A stretch of 64,000 nucleotides of DNA from CAYWNA01 sp964459305 (GCA_964459305.1 CAYWNA010000015.1:1-64000); one strand, 5' to 3'; counted from the stretch's first letter, positions 12,424-21,719 are shown. Notes: a model not told the origin generated them from the letters alone. Made by a program: numbers and translations.

Positions 12424-12954
12424 TTACTCCGATTCCGCGTCTTCCTCGGCTTTCTTTTCAATCTGACTGGCCAGGGCGCCACCCGGCGCCAGCAATTGCG
12501 ACGAAAGATTGGCTCCAGGCGACAGAATCTGGCCGAGCAAGATACTCAACTGCTCCTCGCGGTTGGGCCATGTGCTGATTTCCAGCACTCGCTCCGCCGT
12601 CAGATGTTCCCCATCCATGACGCCGCCACGAGCTTGAAACTCATCGAATTCCTTGCTCTTGTGGAGGGCAACGATCTCTTTGGCCAGGGAAATGAGATCC
12701 TCGCAACCCCACACCATGGCCAAGGTGCCCTCGGTCCCTTCGAAAGCGGCAGCTAATGGCGTGCCTTCGGTCGCACGCTTGGCCAAGCTGTTCTTGACGA
12801 CCACCAGATTGATGTTCTTCTCGCGCAACTGCTTTCGAAGGACGACGGATTTGTTCGCATCCAGGCCAACTACGTTGACCAAAAGTGCATCGTCCACACC
12901 TTCCAGCCGTCGCGAGATTTCTTGCGTAACTAGGTCCTTGACGTACTTGCTCAT
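12424..12954 (-). CDS. rplJ: 50S ribosomal protein L10
   Basis: Base of the L7/L12 stalk. It has 176 residues, a typical length, with the N-terminal rRNA-binding domain (VNVVGLDANKSVVLRKQLRE, VVKNSLAKRA) and a C-terminal helix for L12 dimers. Between rplA (77 bp upstream) and rplL (166 bp downstream). The gap to rplL may hold regulatory structure, as in other bacteria, but none is evident by eye. Confidence 0.95.
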   Translation of the reverse strand: MSKYVKDLVTQEISRRLEGVDDALLVNVVGLDANKSVVLRKQLREKNINLVVVKNSLAKRATEGTPLAAAFEGTEGTLAMVWGCEDLISLAKEIVALHKSKEFDEFQARGGVMDGEHLTAERVLEISTWPNREEQLSILLGQILSPGANLSSQLLAPGGALASQIEKKAEEDAESE

Positions 12955-13031
12955 TGTTCTGGAGTTCTATCTTTGTTTTCATCAAGGGAAGCGATTGCCG
13001 GTGACACCGAGACCACCCGCGAGCATCTAAG

Positions 13032-13712
13032 TCATGCTGCAATCCGAATCCCCGGGCTCATCGTCGCCGCGATGGCAACGGACCTGACGTACGTGCCTTT
13101 GACGGCCATCGGTTTCATCGACGCGATGTGATCGATAAACATCTGGATGTTCTCTTTCAGCTTGGCGCCATCGAAACTCAACTTGCCAACCATGGCGTGG
13201 ACGTTTCCACCGGAGTCATTGCGAAACTCCACTTTGCCTGCCTTGTACTCCTTGACCACTCTGGCAACGTCCGGTGTCACCGTGCCTGCGCGGGGCGAAG
13301 GCATCAAACCTCGTGGACCTAAAACCCGCCCCAGCGGCCCCACTAACTTCATCATGTCCGGGGCCGCGATACAGGCGTCGAATTCGAGCCAGCCGTCCTT
13401 GATTTTCTTGGCCAGTTCTTCTCCGCCCACCTCGTCGGCGCCGGCTTCTTTGGCAGCGTCCGCCAAGTCACCTTTGGCAAACACGACCACTCGTTGGGTC
13501 TTTCCAATACCATGCGGCAAAACGAGCGAGCCACGTATGATCTGATCCGCTTGCTTGGGGTCGATGCCCAAACGCATGTGGACCTCCACCGTTTGGTCAA
13601 ATTTGGTATTGGCGCACTGCTTCAGCAGTTCAATTCCCTCATCCAGCGCCAGAGGTCCCTTCTCGGCGAGTTTCTTCTCCAAATCTTCAAATCGTTTTGA
13701 TCGCTTCACCAT
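13032..13712 (-). CDS. rplA: 50S ribosomal protein L1
   Basis: L1-stalk protein involved in E-site tRNA release and, in other bacteria, autogenous repression of rplKA. It has 226 residues, normal length. The family signature is present ([23 protein letters not shown]), and the C-terminus ends in the ATMSPGIRI helix. It is 83 bp downstream of rplK. Confidence 0.97.
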   Translation of the reverse strand: MVKRSKRFEDLEKKLAEKGPLALDEGIELLKQCANTKFDQTVEVHMRLGIDPKQADQIIRGSLVLPHGIGKTQRVVVFAKGDLADAAKEAGADEVGGEELAKKIKDGWLEFDACIAAPDMMKLVGPLGRVLGPRGLMPSPRAGTVTPDVARVVKEYKAGKVEFRNDSGGNVHAMVGKLSFDGAKLKENIQMFIDHIASMKPMAVKGTYVRSVAIAATMSPGIRIAA

Positions 13713-13795
13713 CGGTTCGTCCGTCGTTTGTTCCTGAGATTGATTTCGTATGTAGCACAGACTCGAGCCGCAACGCGCCGGTAAGCCCCATCCAG

Positions 13796-14221
13796 TCAGC
13801 CTTCCACGACCAACCCCATGCTCCGCGCCGTCCCCTCAACCATCCGGCTGGCAGTTTCAAGACCACTGGCGTTCAAGTCCGCCATTTTCTTCTGCGCGAT
13901 ATCTTCGATCTGCGACCGGGTCACCGTGCCGACTTTTTCTTTGTTCGGAACACCCGATCCCTTGGCGATTCCGGCAGCCTGCTTGAGCAGCGATGCAGCG
14001 GGCGGGCTCTTGGTGATGAAGTCGAACGTGCGATCGGCGTAAACGGTGACCACGACGGGAATGGGCGTCCCGTTGTACTCTTTCGTCCGGTCGTTGAACT
14101 GCTGCACAAACTGCCCAAGATTGATGCCATACTTGCCGAGCGACGTACCGACAGGCGGCGCCGGGGTCGCCTGACCGCCGGGAACCTGGAATTTCGCTTG
14201 CCCAGTTACTTGTTTCGCCAT
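13796..14221 (-). CDS. rplK: 50S ribosomal protein L11
   Basis: GTPase-centre protein, 141 residues, normal length. It begins [25 protein letters not shown], with the conserved proline-rich N-terminal motif and the C-terminal rRNA-binding domain ([10 protein letters not shown] end). It lies 47 bp downstream of nusG. Confidence 0.97.
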   Translation of the reverse strand: MAKQVTGQAKFQVPGGQATPAPPVGTSLGKYGINLGQFVQQFNDRTKEYNGTPIPVVVTVYADRTFDFITKSPPAASLLKQAAGIAKGSGVPNKEKVGTVTRSQIEDIAQKKMADLNASGLETASRMVEGTARSMGLVVEG

Positions 14222-14268
14222 GCCATGTACCCTTTCCTCTGCTCAGCAACCTGACGTTGCACCCACCG

Positions 14269-15171
14269 CTAGATGGACTCCACTTGCCAGTGCTCCAACT
14301 CGACAGGCGTCGACCGGCCAAAAATGTTGATCATCACCGTGATACGGCCATTCGCTTCGTCAACGGTCTCTACATCGCCTTCGAAGTTCTGGAAATATCC
14401 ATCCTTCACACGCACATGGTCGCCGGCCTTGAACGGAATTGCCGTCTTGACCTGACCGCCGGCTCCTTCCACCTCCGCACCAATCTTGAGAATCCGTTCC
14501 ACCTCCCGTTGTTCCATCGGTGTTGGCTTGCCCGCCGAACCCGTGAAATCGCCTACTCCTGGCGTTTCGCGGACCAGGAACCACGTCTCGTCGTTGATAA
14601 ACATGTTAACCAAGATGTAGCCGGGATAGAGCTTCTTCTTGACAACTCGGCGTTTGCCGTTCTTGTTGAACTCGGCCACCTCCTCGGTCGGAACAACAAT
14701 GTCGCCAAAAAACTCCTCCAACCCTTCGATCTTGATCCGACGCAGAAGCGCCTCGCGGATTGAATCCTCGCGGTTCACCTGCACCTTCAGAATGTACCAG
14801 TCCTTCCGCTCCTCCTCCTCAGCCGCAGCTTCCTCCGATTCCTCCGCCACTTCCTCAACGGCCGCATTAGTTTCGTCTTCCTGAACCTCCTCGGCTACCG
14901 CCTCCTGGGCCTGCTCGTCCGCGGACTCGGCCGCTTGGGTTTCCTCTGGTGGCTGTTCGTCCATCGTCTCAACCGGCTCAGCCTTGGCATCGCCGTCGGA
15001 CATTTGCGGCGGCGTCTCCGCAGAATCCAACGATGAATCCGACGCTACATCAACCGATTGCGAGGGCTCCTGCTGTTCGTTCTCGCTTTGGACGACAACA
15101 TCATCCACAGGCGGCTGTTCGACCGCTGTCGGCGATTGATCCAACGATTCGTTGTTCGGCTGGTCACTCAC
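14269..15171 (-). CDS. nusG: Transcription termination/antitermination protein NusG with long acidic N-terminal extension
   Basis: RNA polymerase-associated elongation factor. I set a GTG start at 15171 (VSDQPNNESLD) because GGGGAC lies about 10 bases upstream and the frame further up runs into secE. The product is 300 residues. Residues 1-123 are a low-complexity extension rich in Glu, Asp, Ala, Gln and Ser. The NGN domain begins at WYILKVQVNRED (about 125-225) and the KOW motif follows (FKAGDHVRVKDGYFQNFEGDV, about 240-290). E. coli NusG is 181 residues, so the extension is the odd part. It is 19 bp downstream of secE. Confidence 0.93.
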   Translation of the reverse strand: MSDQPNNESLDQSPTAVEQPPVDDVVVQSENEQQEPSQSVDVASDSSLDSAETPPQMSDGDAKAEPVETMDEQPPEETQAAESADEQAQEAVAEEVQEDETNAAVEEVAEESEEAAAEEEERKDWYILKVQVNREDSIREALLRRIKIEGLEEFFGDIVVPTEEVAEFNKNGKRRVVKKKLYPGYILVNMFINDETWFLVRETPGVGDFTGSAGKPTPMEQREVERILKIGAEVEGAGGQVKTAIPFKAGDHVRVKDGYFQNFEGDVETVDEANGRITVMINIFGRSTPVELEHWQVESI

Positions 15172-15190
15172 GGCCACGTCCCCAAACTTG

Positions 15191-15643
15191 TCACGACTCT
15201 TTCTTAAGGACCCCCATCCACTCGAACAGCAAGCCCCACACCAGGTCAAAGCCAAACAATACCGTCGACAACAGGAAAATCACGACGATCACGACAATCG
15301 CACTGCGAGTCAACTCCGCACGCGAAGGCCACGATACCTTGTTTATCTCCGCTTCGACGGCAATCAAAAAGTCCGCAAAACGAGGAACGTTGACGATCCG
15401 AAAGCTGACCCACAAGCCGACGACTAACACCGCACCGGAAAGGCCAAACGGCAACCAAGCGTTGTAGCTGTGGAGGTCCGGACCAAAGGTCACGTACAAC
15501 CGCCACGCCGCGAGGGCAAACGTAATTGCCATCACGGCAAACGTAACCTGACGGGTAATCCTGCCTTGGCTACGTTTGTAAACGCCAAATTGAAACAGTT
15601 CACCAATCCACATACCCGTTGAAGCAGCTCTGTCTTTAGACAT
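15191..15643 (-). CDS. secE: Preprotein translocase subunit SecE
   Basis: Essential small subunit of the SecYEG channel in the inner membrane. 150 residues from MSKDRAASTG; GGAAG lies about 10 bases upstream. Three hydrophobic segments are visible, at about 34-54, 60-82 and 122-145. The SecE signature is the amphipathic helix before the last segment (EINKVSWPSRAELTRSAIVV). It is longer than minimal one-span SecE, similar to the three-span E. coli form. It lies between tRNA-Trp and nusG. Confidence 0.93.
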   Translation of the reverse strand: MSKDRAASTGMWIGELFQFGVYKRSQGRITRQVTFAVMAITFALAAWRLYVTFGPDLHSYNAWLPFGLSGAVLVVGLWVSFRIVNVPRFADFLIAVEAEINKVSWPSRAELTRSAIVVIVVIFLLSTVLFGFDLVWGLLFEWMGVLKKES

Positions 15644-15727
15644 CGGACTTCGCTTCCATGCTTGGAAACAAGCTCGTATCGGACGGCCAGCGGCGTGAAC
15701 CGCTCGCCGCCGATACGAGCGGTATGG

Positions 15728-15800
15728 CAGGGGCGGCGGGAATTGAACTCGCAACCCCCGGTTTTGGAGACCGGTGCTCTGCCAATTGAGCTACACCCCT
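15728..15800 (-). tRNA. tRNA-Trp (CCA anticodon)
   Basis: A 73-nt cloverleaf on the minus strand. The acceptor stem AGGGGTG pairs with CGCCCCT, allowing one G-T. Anticodon loop CTCCAAA gives CCA (Trp), and the T loop is GTTCAATTC. Discriminator is G, and a CCA tail is encoded (15725-15727), unlike the four tRNAs upstream of tuf. It lies between tuf and secE, the same position as in several other phyla. Confidence 0.95.
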
Positions 15801-15812
15801 GAAGATATCCCC

Positions 15813-17006
15813 TTACTCGAGAATCTTTGTGACCACACCAGAGCCAACCGTCCGGCCCCCTTCACGAATAGCGAAGCGGACGCCACTATCCATGGCGATT
15901 GGCTTAAGCAACTCGACAGACAGCCTCACATTGTCGCCGGGCATGCACATTTCAGCCTCCAGCAGATTGGCTGTGCCCGTCACGTCCGTGGTGCGGAAGT
16001 AGAACTGTGGTCGATAGCCGCTAAAGAAGGGCGTGTGCCGACCGCCTTCTTCCTTCGACAGACAGTACACCTCACCCTCGAACTTGGTGTGCGGCGTAAT
16101 GGAACCCGGTTTCGCCAACACCTGCCCCCGTTCGATCTCGTCTCGCTTCACCCCACGAAGCAGGCAGCCTACATTGTCCCCCGCCCTGCCCTCATCGAGC
16201 AGCTTACGGAACATTTCGACGCCCGTGCAAACCGTCTTCCTCGACTCCCGCAGACCGACGATCTCTACTTCCTCGCTCACCTTCACCACGCCGCGTTCAA
16301 TACGGCCGGTCGCGACAGTACCGCGACCTTCGATCGAAAACACGTCTTCGACCGCCATCAGAAACGGTCTGTCATCCTCACGGGCAGGCTGCGGAATGTT
16401 CTCGTCGATGGCATCCATCAACTCCTGAATGCACTTGGTCGCCTCAGGGTCCTCCGGATTCTTGTAAGCCGAAAGGCTGTCGCCCTGAACGATCGCGATA
16501 TTGTCGCCATCGAATTCGTACTTACTCAGCAACTCACGGACTTCCAACTCGACCAACTCCAACAGTTCGGGATCGTCGACCAAATCCACCTTATTCAAGA
16601 AGACTACAAGGGCCGGAACGTTCACCTGCCGAGCTAGCAGGACGTGCTCGCGTGTCTGCGGCATTGGGCCGTCGGCAGCCGAGACCACCAGGATAGCACC
16701 ATCCATTTGGGCGGCGCCCGTGATCATATTCTTGATGAAGTCCGCGTGGCCGGGGCAGTCGATGTGTGCGTAGTGCCGCTTCTCCGACTCGTACTCGACA
16801 TGTGCCACCGCGATGGTTACGGTCTTCGTTTCGTCACGAACCGTCCCCCCCTTGGCGATGTCCGCATATGTCTTGAATTCGGCAAGTCCTTTCTTGGCCT
16901 GCGTCGCCAGGATCGCACCAGTCAAGGTCGTCTTGCCATGGTCAATGTGCCCAATCGTGCCAACATTCACATGCGGCTTGTTCCGTTTAAATTGCTCCTT
17001 GGCCAT
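15813..17006 (-). CDS. tuf: Elongation factor Tu
   Basis: GTPase that delivers aminoacyl-tRNA to the ribosome. 397 residues. The P-loop GHIDHGKTT is at 19-27; DCPGH and NKVD are intact; domains II and III are complete, ending VTKILE. It lies 103 bp downstream of tRNA-Thr(GGT) and 12 bp upstream of tRNA-Trp, so it is probably expressed from the tRNA promoter, with the transcript processed around the tRNAs. Confidence 0.98.
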   Translation of the reverse strand: MAKEQFKRNKPHVNVGTIGHIDHGKTTLTGAILATQAKKGLAEFKTYADIAKGGTVRDETKTVTIAVAHVEYESEKRHYAHIDCPGHADFIKNMITGAAQMDGAILVVSAADGPMPQTREHVLLARQVNVPALVVFLNKVDLVDDPELLELVELEVRELLSKYEFDGDNIAIVQGDSLSAYKNPEDPEATKCIQELMDAIDENIPQPAREDDRPFLMAVEDVFSIEGRGTVATGRIERGVVKVSEEVEIVGLRESRKTVCTGVEMFRKLLDEGRAGDNVGCLLRGVKRDEIERGQVLAKPGSITPHTKFEGEVYCLSKEEGGRHTPFFSGYRPQFYFRTTDVTGTANLLEAEMCMPGDNVRLSVELLKPIAMDSGVRFAIREGGRTVGSGVVTKILE

Positions 17007-17109
17007 TGTCTCTTACACCTACGTTTCTGAGTGGACCAATATCCTTGAACAGTTAAAACAACCAAACGTTTCACAAAAACACGTTGCCGCACGCGCGGCT
17101 GTACCTGAG

Positions 17110-17182
<73 letters not shown>

Positions 17183-17223
17183 CAACGGCAATACCGTTGC
17201 CAAGCGGACACCCACCGGACAAG

Positions 17224-17294
17224 AGCGGGTGAAGGGAATCGAACCCTCGTCATCAGCTTGGAAGGCTGTTGCTCTACCATTGAGCTACACCCGC
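17224..17294 (-). tRNA. tRNA-Gly (TCC anticodon)
   Basis: A 71-nt cloverleaf on the minus strand. Acceptor GCGGGTG pairs with CACCCGC, the anticodon loop CTTCCAA gives TCC (Gly), and the T arm contains GGGTTCGATTCCC. No CCA encoded. Third in the cluster, equivalent to E. coli glyT. Confidence 0.96.
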
Positions 17295-17360
17295 TGCCAC
17301 TCTGACCCGCAACTCGATCCACCATCCCCAATAGACAGGAGATCAAGTCCTGCTCGCCAG

Positions 17361-17442
17361 TGGGGGGTGCAGGATTCGAACCTGCGAAGGCGTTGCCAAC
17401 GGATTTACAGTCCGTCCCCTTTGACCGCTCGGGAAACCCCCC
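17361..17442 (-). tRNA. tRNA-Tyr (GTA anticodon)
   Basis: An 82-nt class II tRNA on the minus strand with a long variable arm. Acceptor GGGGGGT pairs with ACCCCCC, anticodon stem-loop ACGGA-CTGTAAA-TCCGT gives GTA (Tyr), the variable arm is TGGCAACGCCTTC-like, and the T loop is GTTCGAATC. No CCA encoded. Second in the cluster, equivalent to E. coli tyrU. Confidence 0.96.
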
Positions 17443-17524
17443 AATAAAGCTTATTTACCAGAGGGTTTCGCTGCTTCTGCGATCCCCTACCCGTTATCAA
17501 TTCGTCGTCTACCCCGTTCGATGA

Positions 17525-17597
17525 AGCCAGCGGAGGGATTCGAACCCACGACCTGCTGATTACAAATCAGCTGCTCTGCCAACTGAGCTACGCTGGC
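17525..17597 (-). tRNA. tRNA-Thr (TGT anticodon)
   Basis: A 73-nt cloverleaf on the minus strand. Acceptor GCCAGCG pairs with CGCTGGC; the anticodon stem-loop GCTGA-TTTGTAA-TCAGC gives TGT (Thr); the T arm contains GGGTTCGAATCCC. No CCA encoded. First gene of the block, about 38 bp downstream of a sigma-70-type promoter; equivalent to E. coli thrU. Confidence 0.96.
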
Positions 17598-17635
17598 CTG
17601 ACGGATACCTAAGTTCCCCGCTGCCAAAACCAGTT

Positions 17636-17663
17636 AATATAGCCAAGCCTTGTTTTGTTGCAA
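17636..17663 (-). promoter_or_regulatory. Sigma-70-like promoter of the tRNA-tuf operon
   Basis: On the minus strand TTGCAA (17658-17663) and TATATT (17636-17641) are separated by 16 bases, and the -10 box is followed by AACTGG. The predicted start is about 30 bases upstream of tRNA-Thr(TGT). It sits in the only long gap between the sigma gene and the tRNA cluster. Matches are 4/6 and 5/6 to the consensus boxes. No transcript data support it. Confidence 0.6.
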
Positions 17664-17788
17664 GACGGAATGCTGAAAAAGAAGTGAAACGCGCGCAGCT
17701 AGATCGCCGCCTCTCGGACCACCATTCGCGCGTCCCGCAGTCCGCAAACGGTGTTTTCCCCAATTCGGGATGGGTTTGGTGGATGGCT

Positions 17789-19456
17789 CTAATCTGGCAG
17801 TTCGATCTTCTCCTCTTCAGCCGCGATCCGCAACTTGTCCAGCGCGCGGGCCTCGATCTGACGAATCCGCTCCTTTGTGACACCCAACTGGAAACCCACT
17901 TCTTTGAGGGTTTTGGGCTCTTGCGTGTGGTCCAAGCCGAAGCGGCTAATGATAATACGCTGCTCACGTTCGTCAAGCCTAGATAGGATCCGATCGATCT
18001 GTTGCTCGCGGTGGTGCTGAGCGCTTTCCTGCTCGTACTGCCCCTTTCCATCATCCTGACGGGCGGCGAACGTTTCCTCCTGACTAGTGCGAAATCGCTC
18101 CTGATGCTTGAATTGGTCTGGGATCGTTCTCGCATAGTTGCGCATGATCGCCCAGCTAGCATAAGTACTGAACTTGTTGCCGCGAGAGAAGTCAAACTTT
18201 TCAGCCGCCCGAATCAACGACATGTTGCCATCGCTGACGAGGCTGAAGAAATCTTCTGAAGGAGTAACGTGACGCTTGGCGATGGAGACCACCAGACGCA
18301 AGTTGGATTGGACAATCTGGTTCTTGGTCTTCACGGCCTCATCGTAAAGTCCCTCGATGCGATCCATCAAGGTGCTCGTGGCCCGCGACGGATTCAACTT
18401 CTCACGAGCTTTGGCCGCCGAACACTTGAGGTAGTTGAACTTGCGGAACAGATGGTACTCTTGCTGGCGAGTCAGCAGGGGCACCTCATACAACGCGGCA
18501 AGATACGGCGGCAGGCCGGCTGGTACGCGGGTTTTCCTGGGCCGTTGGTCGGGCTCTGGCATCGGCCCCAAAATCTCGTGTTTGACGCCCGGTTGATCGA
18601 AAATCTCGTTGTCAATGTAGTCCAGAGGAAGCTCCAGAATCCGACGAGCCCGCATCTCGTTGACAACACGGTAAATCGTCGTCCTGGTTCGACCGTATCG
18701 CTTGGCCAACTCGCCCGCCGCGGTGTCCCGGCGATAGTCCTGGTAGATCCTCCTTTTCAATTCGTCGGTCAACGGACCCGTGTTGCCTGGAAATAGAGCC
18801 AGATCCGGGTATTTTTTGTCGAACTGTTTCAGCGTGTACCGAATCGTCTCGACGCTGCGATTCATATACCTCGCGATGCGCCGAGCCACCTCCGATTGGC
18901 CTGCGCCGGCTTGCATCAACCGTCGAGCGCGATCGACGATTTCGCCGCGCTCGTGGCTTGTCAACTGGCTGAAACGCTCACCACGCTTGACTCTCTCCAG
19001 ATTCCGCGCCACGAAGCGGTCCACGCTGCTCTGAAGGAAACCTACACGCTTCCGCCCTCGGTCGAAAACAAACCGGCGGCTAATCAAACCTTGGTGACGC
19101 CAACGCGAAATGGTTTTGGTCGACACGTTGAACATCTTGCTCAAATCTTCAACGGTGTGGACCGGTTCGGTCAGGTCGTCAACACGCACGTCCGCCGCAT
19201 CAGAGACGTCTTCGACAAACAGACGCACATCGTGCCAGGCCTCTTCCCCGGTCATCGTCGATTGCGGCGTGGCATCGGGACGATAGTCGGTGATGCGATA
19301 GCACAGATACTCGTAGCTGTAAGTCTTCGCTGGTTCGATCTCTCCGAGCAGACGCTCAGCGCGCTCCACTTGCTCCAGCTTCCTCGTACGAGGCGCAAAG
19401 CGGACTTGCTGGTCCCGGAGTTCCTTGATGATAGGGCTGCGGTAACCTGAGTGCAT
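17789..19456 (-). CDS. Sigma-70 family RNA polymerase sigma factor with three N-terminal HTH modules
   Basis: Promoter-specificity subunit of RNA polymerase, 555 residues. Start chosen at 19456 (MHSGYRSPIIK) because AGGAGAGG lies 8 bases upstream. A MerR-like helix-turn-helix is at about 101-152 (EDLSKMFNVSTKTISRWRHQG), a second HTH at about 184-212 (SEVARRIARYMNRSVETIRY) and a third at about 244-272 (GELAKRYGRTRTTIYRVV). Then come sigma region 1.2 (315-345), region 2 (380-450, NLRLVVSIAKRH...NKFSTYASWAIMRNYAR) and region 4 (488-545, GVTKERIRQIEARAL). Region 3 is reduced. The usual WWIRQAITRA of primary sigmas is replaced by SWAIMRNYARTI, so promoter recognition may differ. I do not claim it is the housekeeping sigma. 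Confidence 0.88.
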   Translation of the reverse strand: MHSGYRSPIIKELRDQQVRFAPRTRKLEQVERAERLLGEIEPAKTYSYEYLCYRITDYRPDATPQSTMTGEEAWHDVRLFVEDVSDAADVRVDDLTEPVHTVEDLSKMFNVSTKTISRWRHQGLISRRFVFDRGRKRVGFLQSSVDRFVARNLERVKRGERFSQLTSHERGEIVDRARRLMQAGAGQSEVARRIARYMNRSVETIRYTLKQFDKKYPDLALFPGNTGPLTDELKRRIYQDYRRDTAAGELAKRYGRTRTTIYRVVNEMRARRILELPLDYIDNEIFDQPGVKHEILGPMPEPDQRPRKTRVPAGLPPYLAALYEVPLLTRQQEYHLFRKFNYLKCSAAKAREKLNPSRATSTLMDRIEGLYDEAVKTKNQIVQSNLRLVVSIAKRHVTPSEDFFSLVSDGNMSLIRAAEKFDFSRGNKFSTYASWAIMRNYARTIPDQFKHQERFRTSQEETFAARQDDGKGQYEQESAQHHREQQIDRILSRLDEREQRIIISRFGLDHTQEPKTLKEVGFQLGVTKERIRQIEARALDKLRIAAEEEKIELPD

Positions 19457-19931
19457 TTTCTGCCTCTCCTGGTCATGGCGGATTCTGTGGTGTTCCTTGC
19501 GGTTCCCACCGCTCCAACAGAATCCCGTCCTTATGGGATAGGCAACCCGTTCCTGGGTTACTCCCAAATGCCGGAAAACCGCACCAATTCCCGGCAATTC
19601 GTTTCTACGAAACCAAGAGTCTCTATGTTCTATTCATCATAAACGATTGCGAATGCTTTTGCGATGAATATCGCGACTCCCGTTAACTAACTATCGTGAA
19701 AAGACTTATGTCAATTCCAGTAGATTCTATGATGAGTCTGGATAACGCCCCGTCGAAATCTGGGCTCCAAATGTCCCGAATAAAGTTCGCGATTCCGCAA
19801 TGGAATTGTTCCCCTGCAAATGCCACGCCCAGTCAACAAAAACGTCTCATTGAACTGGATACCCACAACGCTGACTGTCGATTTACCGCTACATAAGCTT
19901 GTAGAGCACATGGAAGGGGAACGGGTTCACC
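19457..19931. other. Divergent intergenic region, 475 bp
   Basis: Lies between the divergent sigma gene (minus) and the secreted unknown protein (plus), and is more AT-rich than its surroundings. I see no ORF with a ribosome binding site. A weak minus-strand -10-like box (TATGAT) lies near 19638-19643, without a convincing -35 box. A short palindrome, AACCCGTTCCTGGGTT, lies near 19545-19560. It probably holds promoters for both genes. Confidence 0.5.
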
Positions 19932-21383
19932 ATGTTATACGACGATCAGACTTCCAGTTTATTCGCGCAAAATCTTGGAAAATCGACAAGATTATTTGTG
20001 AAAATTCCATCGTTCACGCTGATCCCCACCGCGATCTGGCTTTCCTTTATCCTTACAGATGCCGTAACGTCTTTTGCACAAACCACTTATGATCTCAATC
20101 AGCCGCCTGCACTGGGCCGTGCGCAGAGGGTCCTCGTCGCCCTCGAAGTACGTGGCGAACTGAAACTGAACGCCGATGGGTCGAAGGTTTCGCAAGTCCC
20201 GATGTCGGTCGAAGGCAATCTGGACTACGACGAGAAGCTAGTAGATGCGCAGCCCGACCCGTGGTCTCGACGATCTGTCCGCCACTATCACCAAGCGAAA
20301 GCTAGCATCAAGATTGGCAAGGGCGTGGTCACTCCACAGTTCGGCTCTGACGATCGGATCATTTGCGTTCGAGTCGATGAGGACGGATCATCGATCCGCT
20401 CGCCTTTCGGCCCACTTGCTCGCGAGCATCTGGACCTGATCGATGTCCAGGGCAATAGCCTATTGCTGCCGAGCCTATTGCCCACCGAGCCCGTCAAAAT
20501 CGACGATCACTGGGAAATCGAAGGCAGCAAGCTGGCCTCCCTCGTTGGCCTGGACGTTATTACCCAATCTGATGTTCGATGCTCGCTTGTGAATGTCGAG
20601 GGAGAGGTTGCTTTGATTGAGGTTTCCGGCACGATCGACGGTGCTGTCGGTGGCGTGGCGTCTGAGATAAAACTCAAGGCCAAGTGTAACTACGATATTT
20701 CTCGCAGGCTAATAACGTGGTTCGCGGCAACGATCCGCGAAAAACGCGCGATTGGCCATGCGGAGCCAGGCTTTGACGTCGCCGCGCGCTTACGCGTCGC
20801 CGTGACGCCGATTGACGCGTCGGAGCATCTCGGCGATGCCCAACTGGCCGCGTTGCCGCTGGACGAACAACCTGGGAACGGACTGGTGAGTTTCCGAGCG
20901 CAAAGGTCCTACTTCCGCTTGATTCACGACCGTCGCTGGCGTTCGATGCTTGATCGCTACGATTTGTGCGTCTTTCGATTCGTGGATCGCGGAGACCTCG
21001 TTGCCCAGTGCAACATCTCCGAGTTGCCTGAGCTGGAACCTGGGAAACAGTTGTCGCTGGAGGAACTCCAAGCCGACGTACAACGCTCGCTTGGCGACAA
21101 TTTCGGCCAAATTGTCGAGGCGACAAAGTGGACCACCGACGACGGGAAGCGAGTGTTGCGAGTCGTGGCCTCCGGTTTGGCTTCGGAGATCTCCATCCAA
21201 TGGATCTACTACCACGTCTCGAACGACAAAGGACGTCGGGCAGCACTTGCGATTACGTTGGAGTCAAAGTTGATGGAACGTTTCGCCGAATCGGATCGGA
21301 CCCTTGTGGAGACGTTTGAGTTCTTGCCCCGACCCCAACCCACCGAGGCCAAGAAGACGACCACGGAAAAGACTCGATCTTAG
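19932..21383 (+). CDS. Secreted protein of unknown function
   Basis: 483 residues. A basic N-terminus is followed by a hydrophobic stretch (about 28-48, IPTAIWLSFILTDAVTSFAQ) that looks like a signal peptide, with cleavage near SFAQ-TT. The rest is a soluble mixed alpha/beta domain rich in Asp and Glu; no catalytic motif was recognised. A purine-rich GGAAGGGGAACGG lies just upstream of the ATG. It stands alone on its strand and converges on the groES-like gene with a gap of only 6 bp. It resembles planctomycete-only secreted proteins in style; no function is claimed. Confidence 0.75.
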   Translation: MLYDDQTSSLFAQNLGKSTRLFVKIPSFTLIPTAIWLSFILTDAVTSFAQTTYDLNQPPALGRAQRVLVALEVRGELKLNADGSKVSQVPMSVEGNLDYDEKLVDAQPDPWSRRSVRHYHQAKASIKIGKGVVTPQFGSDDRIICVRVDEDGSSIRSPFGPLAREHLDLIDVQGNSLLLPSLLPTEPVKIDDHWEIEGSKLASLVGLDVITQSDVRCSLVNVEGEVALIEVSGTIDGAVGGVASEIKLKAKCNYDISRRLITWFAATIREKRAIGHAEPGFDVAARLRVAVTPIDASEHLGDAQLAALPLDEQPGNGLVSFRAQRSYFRLIHDRRWRSMLDRYDLCVFRFVDRGDLVAQCNISELPELEPGKQLSLEELQADVQRSLGDNFGQIVEATKWTTDDGKRVLRVVASGLASEISIQWIYYHVSNDKGRRAALAITLESKLMERFAESDRTLVETFEFLPRPQPTEAKKTTTEKTRS

Positions 21384-21389
21384 TGCTGA

Positions 21390-21719
21390 TCACTCATCTT
21401 CGTTGGGGTCTTCACGCCGAAAAACGGCAACCACATCCTCTACCGGAACGACGAAAAGCTGATTGTCGGGTTCGAAGTCCACTGGAATCGCGTCCTTCGG
21501 GTGAAAGAGGATTTTGTCATACTGGCGCAGCGGCACATCATCGTCGTTTTCGACCTGGGTAGAAATAGTGACAATTCTACCGGTGATAGTAGGTATTTCT
21601 GCCTGGTCCGGCAGCGCGATCCCACCCTTCGTCTCGCGTTTTGGATCGTCCTTGCGCACCAACACTCGCGCGCCGATCGGCTCGACGTATTCGAACGTCT
21701 TTTTTCGTGTCTTGGCCAT
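21390..21719 (-). CDS. GroES-like co-chaperonin family protein
   Basis: 109 residues with the chaperonin-10 fold signature: YVEPIGARVLVRKDDPKRE at the N-terminus, a mobile-loop-like GGIALPD, and VVPVEDVVAVFRRE at the C-terminus. It is slightly longer than classic GroES (about 97), with a basic N-terminal lead and an acidic C-terminal tail (EDPNEDE). There is no groEL next to it; planctomycetes often carry several GroES-like copies. It could be a paralogue rather than the working partner of GroEL. Confidence 0.85.
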   Translation of the reverse strand: MAKTRKKTFEYVEPIGARVLVRKDDPKRETKGGIALPDQAEIPTITGRIVTISTQVENDDDVPLRQYDKILFHPKDAIPVDFEPDNQLFVVPVEDVVAVFRREDPNEDE

